Assembly (NCBI RefSeq): GCF_963422545.1
Contig: NZ_OY730238.1
Coordinates: 186,001-250,000, forward strand
Source: an uncultured Flavobacterium sp.
Lineage (GTDB): Bacteria > Bacteroidota > Bacteroidia > Flavobacteriales > Flavobacteriaceae
Direction: 5' to 3'
Length of the DNA stretch: 64,000 nucleotides
The notes under the pieces were generated by a model. It saw only the letters and a list, made by a program, of their open reading frames with translations, had not been told where the DNA came from and did not search any database. A program made the translations under genes and the position numbers. Below, in pieces: positions 34,805 through 42,856 of the stretch. How positions within the stretch are numbered: the first letter of the stretch is position 1; each line of letters starts with the position of its first letter.

Positions 34805-34861
34805 ATGAAAACATTAATGAACAATACTTGGTGGTGGAAGAATTTACGTCAAACGTCGTGA
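34805..34861 (+). CDS. trpL: trp operon leader peptide
   Basis: An 18-codon frame, MKTLMNNTWWWKNLRQTS, with three consecutive tryptophan codons at 34829-34837 and the stop TGA at 34859-34861. Three adjacent codons for the operon's end product, just before an intrinsic terminator, are the classical mark of ribosome-mediated attenuation. The stop codon lies inside the RNA segment that would pair with the terminator. The peptide itself probably has no function beyond sensing charged tRNA-Trp. Its start is 18 nt below a TAnnTTTG box. Confidence 0.93.
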   Translation: MKTLMNNTWWWKNLRQTS

Positions 34862-34931
34862 ACAAAGCTTCCTATGGTATTGTAAAACTATAAATATAAA
34901 AGGCTTGTCATCACGACAAGCCTTTTTTTTT
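34855..34931 (+). terminator. trp attenuator (terminator and antiterminator)
   Basis: Terminator: perfect 9-bp stem AGGCTTGTC (34901-34909) with GACAAGCCT (34915-34923), then a T-run to 34931. Antiterminator: 34855-34870 (GTCGTGAACAAAGCTT) can pair with 34901-34917 over 15 base pairs with two small bulges. A third alternative, GGAAG (34836-34840) with CTTCC (34868-34872) enclosing ACGT/ACGT, would sequester the antiterminator arm. A ribosome stalled on the Trp codons favours the antiterminator. One reaching the stop covers its arm and favours termination. Confidence 0.92.
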
Positions 34932-34979
34932 GGTCTTAACTCAAACAAAAACACATTAAAAATTAAAAAACGAAATACT

Positions 34980-36380
34980 TTGAAACCTTTTATACTCAAC
35001 ACACACTACAAACAAATTCTGGCAGACACGATCACGCCGGTAAGTATTTATTTTAAAATAAGAGACAAATTCCCAAATAGTTTATTACTGGAAAGTAGTG
35101 ATTATCACGGAAATGACAACAGTTTCTCGTACATTTGCTGCAACCCGATTGCGACGATTAAAATCGAAAACGAAATCATTTCAAAAACTTTTCCTGACGG
35201 AACAACCGAGCAAATTGCTATCGATGCTTCAACAAATATTCCGGAAGTAATTCAGGAATTTTCAAGCCAGTTTAAATCAGAGAAAAACGATTTTAAATTC
35301 ATCAATAATGGTTTATTCGGATACATATCTTATGACGCCGTTCGTTATTTCGAGAAAGTTTCAATTGCCAAAAAAGACAGTGCTACTTTAATTCCGGATG
35401 TTTTTTATGCGGTTTACCAAAACATCATTGCAATTAATCACTTCAAAAACGAAGCCTATATTTTCTGTCATAGCGTAGACGGAAGAAACAATATTTCGGA
35501 AATTGAGCAATTATTACAATCCAGAAATATTGCATCATACAAATTCACAAAAGAAGGCGAAGGTTTCTCAAACTTAACAGATGATGAATTCAAACACAAT
35601 GTGGCTTTAGCCAAAAAACATTGTTTCCGTGGAGACGTTTTTCAATTAGTATTATCACGTCGTTTTACACAAGGTTTCAAAGGCGACGAATTCAATGTTT
35701 ACAGAGCTTTACGCAGTATAAATCCATCACCGTATTTATTCTTTTTTGACTACGGAGATTTCAAAATATTTGGGTCTTCGCCCGAAGCACAAATTATCGT
35801 CAAAAACAGAAAAGCCGAAATTCACCCAATCGCCGGAACTTTCAAAAGAACCGGAAATGACGAACACGACGCAGTTTTAGCCAAACAATTATCTGAAGAT
35901 AAAAAAGAAAACAGCGAACACGTAATGTTAGTCGATTTAGCCAGAAATGATTTAAGCCGAAACGGACATGATGTAAACGTAGAAAAATATAGAGAAGTTC
36001 AGTTTTTCTCGCATGTAATTCACTTAGTTTCTAAAGTAACAGGACATTTACACGAAAAAGCTACAACAATGCAAGTCGTTGCTGATACTTTCCCAGCCGG
36101 AACTTTGAGCGGAGCACCAAAACACAGAGCCATGCAATTGATTGAAGATTACGAAAAAACAAATCGCAATTTTTATGGAGGAGCAATAGGTTTCATGGAT
36201 TTTAACGGAAACTTTAATCACGCAATTATGATCAGAACATTTTTAAGTAAAAATCATCAATTACATTGCCAGGCCGGCGCTGGAATCGTAGCAAGCTCAG
36301 ACGAAGAAAGTGAAATGCAGGAAGTTTATAATAAATTAAGAGCCTTGAATACAGCGCTTGAAATGGCGGAGAAAATATAG
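34980..36380 (+). CDS. trpE: Anthranilate synthase component I
   Basis: Chorismate-utilising enzyme of about 466 residues that makes anthranilate with TrpG-supplied ammonia. The catalytic domain shows FQLVLSRRF, HPIAGTFKRTGNDEHD, LVDLARNDLSRNG, DTFPAGTLSGAPKHRAMQL and GAIGFMDFNG. The TTG at 34980 is chosen: the frame stays open back to an ATG at 34905, but that start lies inside the attenuator hairpin and would add 25 residues unlike the TrpE N-terminus. From the TTG the protein begins (M)KPFILNTHYKQILADT. It is the first structural gene of the trp operon. Confidence 0.93.
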   Translation: MKPFILNTHYKQILADTITPVSIYFKIRDKFPNSLLLESSDYHGNDNSFSYICCNPIATIKIENEIISKTFPDGTTEQIAIDASTNIPEVIQEFSSQFKSEKNDFKFINNGLFGYISYDAVRYFEKVSIAKKDSATLIPDVFYAVYQNIIAINHFKNEAYIFCHSVDGRNNISEIEQLLQSRNIASYKFTKEGEGFSNLTDDEFKHNVALAKKHCFRGDVFQLVLSRRFTQGFKGDEFNVYRALRSINPSPYLFFFDYGDFKIFGSSPEAQIIVKNRKAEIHPIAGTFKRTGNDEHDAVLAKQLSEDKKENSEHVMLVDLARNDLSRNGHDVNVEKYREVQFFSHVIHLVSKVTGHLHEKATTMQVVADTFPAGTLSGAPKHRAMQLIEDYEKTNRNFYGGAIGFMDFNGNFNHAIMIRTFLSKNHQLHCQAGAGIVASSDEESEMQEVYNKLRALNTALEMAEKI

Positions 36381-36461
36381 TATTCAGTCACAGTTCTCAG
36401 TCTCAGTGGCAGAACTTGAAACTTGAAACAAGATAAACCAAAACTATAAACCCAAAAACCT

Positions 36462-36911
36462 ATGAAAAATTTAATTGCTATTGTTATTGCTTTCGTTCTT
36501 TTAATATCATGTGAAACTAAGAAAGAATCAAACGTACTTCCTTTAAACGGAACCTGGCGTCTGATATCTGCAGAAACGACAGAAAAAGATTCAACATTCT
36601 CGACTTTCAATCCAAAAACAAAAATGATAAAAATTATAAATGATACCCATTTTGCTTTTTTCAATCATGATATGAATAACGGAAAAGACAGTACTGCAGC
36701 AGTATTCTTTGGCGGAGGCGGAAAATACACTTTAAAAGATAGTATTTATACAGAGAATTTAGAGTTTTTTAATAACCGTCAGTGGGAAAATGGAAAATTT
36801 GAGTTTGTGATAAAAATTAAAAATGATACGCTGACTCAAAAAGGAATTGAAAAAGTAGAAAAATTAGGAATCGACCGCATTATTACTGAAAAGTACGTTC
36901 GAGAAAAATAA
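36462..36911 (+). CDS. Lipocalin-like lipoprotein inside the trp operon
   Basis: A 149-residue lipoprotein with a lipobox (LISC, Cys17) and a small beta-rich domain starting NGTWRLISAETTEKDSTF, similar to lipocalin-like or DUF4488-type proteins of Bacteroidota. Strands such as FAFFNHDMNNGKDSTAAVFF follow. It has no known link to tryptophan synthesis, yet it lies between trpE and trpG in the same orientation with short spacers holding repeats. It is therefore probably cotranscribed by chance insertion. Its function is unknown. Confidence 0.75.
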   Translation: MKNLIAIVIAFVLLISCETKKESNVLPLNGTWRLISAETTEKDSTFSTFNPKTKMIKIINDTHFAFFNHDMNNGKDSTAAVFFGGGGKYTLKDSIYTENLEFFNNRQWENGKFEFVIKIKNDTLTQKGIEKVEKLGIDRIITEKYVREK

Positions 36912-36989
36912 AAAAAATAGTTTTCAGTTGCAGTTTTCAGTCACAGAACTTGAAACCTGAAACAAAGAAAACTTGAAACAAACAAAGAC

Positions 36990-37556
36990 ATGAAAAAAAT
37001 ATTAGTTATAGACAATTACGATAGTTTCACTTATAATTTAGTGCACTATCTGGAAGATTTAAACTGCGAAGTTACGGTTTACAGAAACGATGAATTTGAT
37101 ATTGACGAAATTGCATCTTTCGACAAAATATTACTTTCTCCAGGACCTGGAATTCCGGACGAAGCAGGTTTATTAAAAGCAGTGATTCAGAAATACGCCC
37201 CAACAAAAAGTATTTTAGGAGTTTGTTTAGGACAACAAGCCATCGGAGAAGTTTTTGGCGGAACGCTTTCAAATCTTGACAAAGTATATCATGGCGTTGC
37301 AACGAATGTAAAAACCGTAGTTTCTGATGAAATTTTATTTGAAGGTTTAGGCAATGAATTCGAAGTAGGAAGATACCATTCATGGGTTGTTGATGCCAAT
37401 TTACCAGAAGCTCTTGAAGCCACTTCAATAGATGAAAATGGACAAATTATGTCGTTAAGACACAAAACTTTTGATGTTAGAGGTGTTCAGTTTCACCCGG
37501 AAAGCGTTTTAACTCCAAACGGGAAAAGGATTTTAGAGAACTGGATAAAGAGCTAG
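36990..37556 (+). CDS. trpG: Anthranilate synthase component II (glutamine amidotransferase)
   Basis: Class I glutamine amidotransferase of 188 residues. The nucleophile cysteine is in GVCLGQQAIGEVFGG, and the His-Glu pair is in VQFHPESVLTPNG. The start KILVIDNYDSFTYNLVHYLE is the family signature. It hydrolyses glutamine and passes ammonia to TrpE. In many bacteria the same subunit also serves PabB for folate synthesis, and no separate pabA is in the window. It is separated from trpE by the inserted lipoprotein gene. Confidence 0.96.
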   Translation: MKKILVIDNYDSFTYNLVHYLEDLNCEVTVYRNDEFDIDEIASFDKILLSPGPGIPDEAGLLKAVIQKYAPTKSILGVCLGQQAIGEVFGGTLSNLDKVYHGVATNVKTVVSDEILFEGLGNEFEVGRYHSWVVDANLPEALEATSIDENGQIMSLRHKTFDVRGVQFHPESVLTPNGKRILENWIKS

Positions 37557-37626
37557 TTTTCAGTTTACAGCCACAGTTTAAAATCTTAGCAACTTAGAGT
37601 CTCAGCAACTCAGAACCTTAAAAAGA

Positions 37627-38619
37627 ATGAAAAATATACTAAATAAATTAATCAACCACGAAGTGCTTTCAAAAGAAGAAGCAAAAGACGTATTGATTAA
37701 TATCTCAAGCGGAAGTTATAACCCAAGTCAGATTTCGGCATTTTTGACCGTATTTATGATGCGTAGTATTACTATTGAAGAGCTTTCGGGTTTTCGCGAA
37801 GCTTTACTGGAATTATGCATCCGTGTTGATTTATCAGCTTACAACACCATCGATCTGTGCGGAACGGGCGGTGACGGAAAAGACACTTTCAACATCTCGA
37901 CTTTAGCGTCATTTATATCAGCTGGAGCTAGAATAAAAGTAGCAAAACACGGAAATTATGGCGTTTCATCGATTTCAGGATCGAGCAACGTAATGGAAAA
38001 AATGGGAATCAAATTCAGCAATGATCCTTCGTTTTTAGAAAAATGTATTGACAAAGCAGGAATTTGTGTTTTACACGCACCATTATTTCACCCAGCAATG
38101 AAAAATGTTGGACCAATCCGTAAAGAATTAGCCGTAAAAACCTTCTTTAATATGTTGGGACCAATGGTAAATCCATCGTTTCCTAAAAATCAATTGGTCG
38201 GCGTTTTCAATCTTGAATTAGCTAGAATGTACGCCTACTTGTATCAAAGTACTGATATCAATTTCACTATTTTGCATTCGCTTGACGGATATGACGAAAT
38301 CTCCTTAACAGGTCCAACAAAAATCATTACAAGCGATATGGAAGGCATGTTAAAACCGGAAGATTTTAAAGTTCGCCTTTTATCACAAAGAGAAATTGAA
38401 GGAGGAAGAACAATCGAAGAATCGGCAGATATGTTTGTCAATATCATTTCCGGAAAAGGAAGTGAGGCACAAAATAATGTTGTTTGTGCAAATGCAGCAA
38501 TGGCGATTTCAACAGTAACAAAATGCTCTCCACAAGAAGGCTTTAAACAAGCGAAAGAAAGCTTGTTCTCTGGAAAAGGATTAAAAGCATTGCAAACATT
38601 ACAAGAATTAAGTAAGTAA
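37627..38619 (+). CDS. trpD: Anthranilate phosphoribosyltransferase
   Basis: A 330-residue type III phosphoribosyltransferase fold. The PRPP-binding glycine loop is DLCGTGGDGKDTFNISTLAS, followed by KHGNYGVSSISGSSNVMEKMG and HPAMKNVGPIRKELAVKTFFN, all typical of TrpD. It joins anthranilate with PRPP in the second pathway step. It lies between trpG and trpC with spacers of 70 and 79 nt that consist largely of repeat-like DNA. Confidence 0.97.
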   Translation: MKNILNKLINHEVLSKEEAKDVLINISSGSYNPSQISAFLTVFMMRSITIEELSGFREALLELCIRVDLSAYNTIDLCGTGGDGKDTFNISTLASFISAGARIKVAKHGNYGVSSISGSSNVMEKMGIKFSNDPSFLEKCIDKAGICVLHAPLFHPAMKNVGPIRKELAVKTFFNMLGPMVNPSFPKNQLVGVFNLELARMYAYLYQSTDINFTILHSLDGYDEISLTGPTKIITSDMEGMLKPEDFKVRLLSQREIEGGRTIEESADMFVNIISGKGSEAQNNVVCANAAMAISTVTKCSPQEGFKQAKESLFSGKGLKALQTLQELSK

Positions 38620-38625
38620 AATTTA

Positions 38626-38682
38626 GTTTCAAGTTTTTTTTGTTTCAGGTTCCAACAACTTGAAACAAAAAAAACTTGAAAC
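38626..38682. repeat. 21-bp inverted repeat in the trpD-trpC spacer
   Basis: The arm 38626-38646 (GTTTCAAG, T-run, GTTTC) pairs perfectly with 38662-38682 around a 15-nt loop and is followed by further CTTGAAACCTGAAACAAAG units up to the trpC start. A 21-bp hairpin in the transcript could affect processing or polarity. Confidence 0.88.
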
Positions 38683-38698
38683 CTGAAACAAAGAAAAC

Positions 38699-39484
38699 AT
38701 GAACATTTTAGATAAAATAATTATAGATAAACAGCGAGAAGTCGTTCTTAAAAAATCAATCATTCCGATTTCGCAATTGGAAAGTTCAGTATTTTTTGGA
38801 AGAGAAACCATTTCTTTAAGTCAAAAACTAAAAACAAGTTCAACCGGAATTATTGCAGAACATAAACGTCGTTCTCCATCAAAATCAGTAATTAACCAAA
38901 GTTTTACGGTTGAAGAAGTGGTAAAAGGATATGAAAATGCAGGTGCTTGCGGAATCTCAGTTTTAACAGATGGAAAGTATTTTGGAGGTTCTCTTGACGA
39001 TTTACTTTTGGCAAGAGCAAGTGTAAATATTCCGCTATTGCGAAAAGAATTTATAGTTGATGAATATCAAATTCTGGAAGCGAAAGCTTTTGGAGCCGAT
39101 TTGATTCTATTGATTGCAGCGGTTTTAACTCGTGAAGAAATAAAATCATTATCAGAATTTGCTAAAAAACTAGGTTTAGAAGTTTTATTGGAAGTTCACA
39201 ATCAGGAAGAATTAGAAAAATCGATTATGCCAAGTTTGGACATGATTGGTGTAAATAATCGAAACCTAAAAACTTTTGAAGTAAGTCTGGATTTCAGCAA
39301 ACAACTTGCCTCTCAAATTCCAAATGATTTTGTAAAAGTTTCTGAAAGCGGAATCTCATCAATCGAAGCCATTTCTGAACTAAGACCTTACGGTTACACC
39401 GGTTTTTTAATTGGAGAAAACTTCATGAAAACCGATAACGCGGGAGAAGCTGCAACTGAATTTATAAGCAAGCTGAGTCTTTGA
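38699..39484 (+). CDS. trpC: Indole-3-glycerol phosphate synthase
   Basis: A TIM-barrel enzyme of 261 residues, not fused to TrpF. Motifs are IIAEHKRRSPSKSVI near the start (the SPSKG-type loop with the catalytic Lys), ISVLTDGKYFGGS, PLLRKEFIVDEYQI, VNNRNLKTFEV and VSESGISSIEAI. It closes the indole ring in the fourth pathway step. It starts just after a 21-bp hairpin repeat. The spacer to trpF holds another repeat-like sequence. Confidence 0.97.
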   Translation: MNILDKIIIDKQREVVLKKSIIPISQLESSVFFGRETISLSQKLKTSSTGIIAEHKRRSPSKSVINQSFTVEEVVKGYENAGACGISVLTDGKYFGGSLDDLLLARASVNIPLLRKEFIVDEYQILEAKAFGADLILLIAAVLTREEIKSLSEFAKKLGLEVLLEVHNQEELEKSIMPSLDMIGVNNRNLKTFEVSLDFSKQLASQIPNDFVKVSESGISSIEAISELRPYGYTGFLIGENFMKTDNAGEAATEFISKLSL

Positions 39485-39594
39485 CGGCTTGCCACAAAGT
39501 CACAAAGTCGCAAATTTAATTTGTGCCAATTAGTGAAATTAATAAAAACAAAAACTTAGTGTCTTAGCGCCTTCGCGGCAAAACAAATAAAAAA

Positions 39595-40257
39595 ATGAAA
39601 CTTAAAATCTGCGGTATGAAATATCCCGACAATATACTCGAAGTAGGATCGCTCCTACCCGATTATATGGGATTTATTTTCTGGGAAAAATCCGCTCGCT
39701 ATTTTGACGGAACGATTCCGGAACTGATTCACACCATTAAAAAAACAGGCGTTTTTGTAGATGAAACTGTTGATAATATCATGTCAAAAGCTGAGAAATA
39801 TCATTTACAGGCAGTTCAGTTACACGGAAAAGAATCTGTTGAATTTTGTCAGGAATTAAAATCTAAGATTGACGCCAAAATTGGTGTTACAATTGAAATC
39901 ATCAAAGTCTTCTCTGTCGATGAAAGTTTTGATTTCGAAGTTTTAAAACCTTTTGAAAATGTGTGTGATTATTTCCTATTCGATACAAAAGGAAAATTAC
40001 CAGGTGGAAACGGAACCACTTTTGACTGGAAAATATTAGAAAATTACAAATCTGAGAAACCGCTGTTTTTAAGTGGCGGCATTGGAATTGAAGAAATACC
40101 CGCAATAAAAAACCTTAAAATTCCGATTTACGCGATTGATGTAAACAGTAAATTTGAGACAGAACCGGGATTAAAAAATAAAAGTTTATTAAGAAAGTTT
40201 CAGAAAAATCTAAAACCTGCAACTTTAAACCCTAAACAACTACACAATGAATTATAA
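39595..40257 (+). CDS. trpF: Phosphoribosylanthranilate isomerase
   Basis: A stand-alone TIM-barrel isomerase of 220 residues. The N-terminal KICGMKYPDNI carries the catalytic cysteine, and FDTKGKLPGGNGTTFDW and SGGIGIEEIP are typical phosphate-site motifs. It catalyses the Amadori rearrangement in the third pathway step. Its end overlaps the trpB start by 11 nt, the only true overlap among the trp genes here, so TrpF and TrpB translation are coupled. Confidence 0.96.
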   Translation: MKLKICGMKYPDNILEVGSLLPDYMGFIFWEKSARYFDGTIPELIHTIKKTGVFVDETVDNIMSKAEKYHLQAVQLHGKESVEFCQELKSKIDAKIGVTIEIIKVFSVDESFDFEVLKPFENVCDYFLFDTKGKLPGGNGTTFDWKILENYKSEKPLFLSGGIGIEEIPAIKNLKIPIYAIDVNSKFETEPGLKNKSLLRKFQKNLKPATLNPKQLHNEL

Positions 40258-41428
40258 TGTCAACGAAAAGGGATATTACGGAGAATTTGGAGGAGCTTAC
40301 ATTCCAGAAATGTTATATCCAAATGTAGAAGAATTACGCCAAAACTATTTAAAAATAACAAGCGAGCCAGATTTTAAAGCAGAATTTGACCAATTGCTAA
40401 AAGATTATGTTGGACGTCCAAGTCCGCTTTATTTTGCAAAACGCTTATCAGAGAAATACAATACCAAAATCTATTTAAAAAGAGAAGACTTAAACCATAC
40501 CGGAGCCCACAAAGTCAACAATACGATTGGGCAAATATTGGTAGCAAAACGTTTGGGTAAAAAACGAATTATTGCCGAAACCGGAGCAGGTCAACACGGT
40601 GTCGCAACAGCAACAGTTTGTGCACTTATGGGCTTGGAATGTATCGTTTATATGGGCGAAATCGACATTGCTCGTCAGGCACCAAATGTGGCCCGTATGA
40701 AAATGTTAGGCGCTGAGGTTCGTCCCGCACTTTCTGGTTCAAGAACCTTAAAAGACGCTACAAACGAAGCCATTCGCGACTGGATCAACAATCCGGTTGA
40801 TACACATTATATTATTGGATCTGCCATTGGTCCACATCCTTATCCGGATATGGTTACGCGTTTTCAAAGTGTAATTTCAGAAGAAATAAAATGGCAGTTA
40901 AAAGAAAAAGAAGGACGCGAAAATCCTGATTATGTAGTTGCTTGTATTGGTGGCGGAAGTAATGCTGCAGGAACTTATTATCACTTTTTGCATGAACCGC
41001 AAGTCGGAATTATTGCTGTTGAAGCAGCCGGAAAAGGTGTTGATAGCGGTCACAGTGCGGCAACAAGCAAATTAGGAAAAGTAGGTGTTATTCACGGTTG
41101 CAAAACCCTTTTAATGCAAACTCCTGACGGACAAATTACAGAGCCTTATTCTATTTCAGCAGGTTTAGATTACCCTGGAGTTGGACCAATGCACGCACAT
41201 TTGGCACAAACTGGTCGTGGCGAATTTTTCTCCGTAACTGATGACGATGCTATGAATGCCGGTTTACAGCTTACCAAGTTAGAAGGAATTATTCCAGCGA
41301 TCGAGAGCGCGCATGCTTTTGCCGTTTTAGATCAAAAGAAGTTTAAACCAACAGATATTGTAGTTATCAGTCTATCAGGTCGTGGCGACAAAGATTTAGA
41401 CAATTATATCGATTATTTTAAATTATAA
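40247..41428 (+). CDS. trpB: Tryptophan synthase beta subunit
   Basis: PLP enzyme of 393 residues, the TrpB1 type. The cofactor lysine is in LNHTGAHKVNNTIGQ, and the glycine-rich phosphate loop is CIGGGSNAAGTYYHF. It condenses indole with serine, working with TrpA, which here is encoded 1.4 kb further down after two unrelated genes. It overlaps trpF by 11 nt. A foldback repeat directly follows its stop. Confidence 0.98.
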   Translation: MNYNVNEKGYYGEFGGAYIPEMLYPNVEELRQNYLKITSEPDFKAEFDQLLKDYVGRPSPLYFAKRLSEKYNTKIYLKREDLNHTGAHKVNNTIGQILVAKRLGKKRIIAETGAGQHGVATATVCALMGLECIVYMGEIDIARQAPNVARMKMLGAEVRPALSGSRTLKDATNEAIRDWINNPVDTHYIIGSAIGPHPYPDMVTRFQSVISEEIKWQLKEKEGRENPDYVVACIGGGSNAAGTYYHFLHEPQVGIIAVEAAGKGVDSGHSAATSKLGKVGVIHGCKTLLMQTPDGQITEPYSISAGLDYPGVGPMHAHLAQTGRGEFFSVTDDDAMNAGLQLTKLEGIIPAIESAHAFAVLDQKKFKPTDIVVISLSGRGDKDLDNYIDYFKL

Positions 41429-41436
41429 GATTAATT

Positions 41437-41600
41437 TGGGCGTCCTCCACCGCGGCGGACGGGCTATCCGCTATAATCCCGATTAACAAAAACTACGACT
41501 AAAAAGCCTTGTTTTTCTAAATCGGGAGATACCGCTCCAAACAAAGTTCACTGAACTCCAATAAAAAATAGAATCAAGTGAAGTAATCCCTAACGCAAAC
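41437..41600. repeat. Dispersed foldback element, copy 3 (large)
   Basis: It begins GGGCGTCCTCCACCGCGG and GGGCTATCCGCTATAATC and ends GAGATACCGCTCC then, after an extra 55 nt, ATCCCTAACGCA. A short inner stem is possible between ATCCCGATT and AAATCGGGA. It occupies most of the 196-nt spacer between trpB and the AIG2-like gene. Confidence 0.75.
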
Positions 41601-41624
41601 AAATAACGAGAAAAATAATAATTT

Positions 41625-41942
41625 ATGGAACAGTTATTCTCTTACGGAACATTACGGTCGAAACAAATTCAAATGCAGATTTTTAATAAAGTCCTGACCG
41701 GAACTCCGGATCAACTTTTGGGTTACAAACTAAAAAGCCTGCAAATAGAAGAAGAATTTGGAATGGCAGATTATGTCGTAGTCGTAGCAAGCGAAATTCC
41801 TGCAGATATTATACACGGTGTTGTTTTTAATGTCTCAGATTCAGATTTAGCCAAAGTTGACTTATTTGAATCTAATGCTTACAAAAGAGTTCAGGTCAAG
41901 TTAAAATCAGGAACAACAGCCTGGATTTATATGGAAAGTTAA
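41625..41942 (+). CDS. Gamma-glutamylcyclotransferase/AIG2-like protein
   Basis: A small 105-residue protein with the family motif LFSYGTLRSKQIQ at the start and a likely catalytic acid in DLFESNAYKRVQV. Relatives act on gamma-glutamyl amines or peptides, but short AIG2-like members have varied or unknown substrates. It lies between trpB and the nitrilase-like gene (13 nt gap), on the trp strand, and is probably read through from the trp operon or from its own weak promoter. Confidence 0.87.
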   Translation: MEQLFSYGTLRSKQIQMQIFNKVLTGTPDQLLGYKLKSLQIEEEFGMADYVVVVASEIPADIIHGVVFNVSDSDLAKVDLFESNAYKRVQVKLKSGTTAWIYMES

Positions 41943-41955
41943 ATAATAGTAAGCA

Positions 41956-42693
41956 ATGATACTAGCCGCAGCACAAACAAAACCAACACGAGGAGATATT
42001 CAAGCTAATTTATCAGATCATTATCGTCTTATAAAATTGGCTGTAAAAAACGGAGCACAATTAATTACATTTCCTGAAATGTCTATTACAGGTTATGAAA
42101 GAGAACATGCTCAGAAATTAGCCTTCACAAAAGACGATTCAAGACTTGAAGATTTAAAAAAGCTAGCTGTCGAAAATAATATCATTATTATCGCAGGTAC
42201 ACCAATTCAAATAGAATCAGAATTGTTTATTGGGGAATTTATTATTTCTCCTGACAACTCCGTTTCTATATATACGAAGCAATTTTTGCATGAAGGCGAA
42301 GACGAGTTTTTTCAATCTACTTTCGATTACAATCCAATGATTACGATTGAAGATCAAAAAATTTCCTTTGCCATTTGTGCTGATATTGATAATCCGCTGC
42401 ATCCGGAAAATGCCTGCAAAAGAGAAACTGATATTTATATTGCCAACATTTTCTTTACGGTTAACGGAATCCCAAGTGCTTATCAAGACTTGCAAAGTTA
42501 CGCTCAAAAACATAAAATGAATGTTTTGATGTCGAATTTCAGCGGTGAATCCTGGGGACGTCCAGCTGGAGGAAAAAGTGCTTTCTGGAATAAAAACGGA
42601 GAATTAATTGCACAAATAAACGATTCAGATTCCGGACTTTTATTAGTAGAAAGTAAAGATGAAAATTGGACAAGTAAGATTGTTATTGCTTAA
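41956..42693 (+). CDS. Carbon-nitrogen hydrolase (nitrilase superfamily)
   Basis: A 245-residue amidase fold. The catalytic triad is visible: Glu in ITFPEMSITGYE, Lys in YTKQFLHEGEDE and Cys in SFAICADIDNP. It hydrolyses an amide or nitrile in the cytosol. The exact branch is uncertain. It follows the AIG2-like gene by 13 nt, so the two may share a role with gamma-glutamyl or amide compounds. Both separate trpB from trpA. Confidence 0.9.
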   Translation: MILAAAQTKPTRGDIQANLSDHYRLIKLAVKNGAQLITFPEMSITGYEREHAQKLAFTKDDSRLEDLKKLAVENNIIIIAGTPIQIESELFIGEFIISPDNSVSIYTKQFLHEGEDEFFQSTFDYNPMITIEDQKISFAICADIDNPLHPENACKRETDIYIANIFFTVNGIPSAYQDLQSYAQKHKMNVLMSNFSGESWGRPAGGKSAFWNKNGELIAQINDSDSGLLLVESKDENWTSKIVIA

Positions 42694-42700
42694 AAATAAT

Positions 42701-42843
42701 GCCACAGATTTCACAGATTCTCACAGATTGAATTAAGCAGATGAAATAAAAAAATCATTTTAATCTGTGAAATCTGTGGCAAAAAAAATAAAACTTAATA
42801 AAATACCTAACAGGTTTTATCCCGAAGCTTCGGGACTGTTAGG
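42701..42843. repeat. Two palindromes before trpA
   Basis: GCCACAGATTTCACAGATT... to ...AATCTGTGAAATCTGTGGC (42701-42780) is an inverted repeat, with a relative at 63696-63755. It is followed by CCTAACAG...CTGTTAGG (42806-42813 with 42836-42843), which encloses CCCGAAGCTTCGGG (42821-42834). Together they fill most of the spacer upstream of trpA. Confidence 0.85.
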
Positions 42844-42856
42844 ATAAAAAATAAAA

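Noticed and set aside
34905..34979. Upstream extension of trpE beginning with ATG at 34905
   Set aside because: It lies inside the attenuator terminator stem and encodes residues unlike the TrpE N-terminus. The TTG at 34980 fits better.
42217..42513. Antisense 98-codon frame in the nitrilase-like gene
   Set aside because: It is a shadow of the real frame, which shows the full Glu-Lys-Cys triad.
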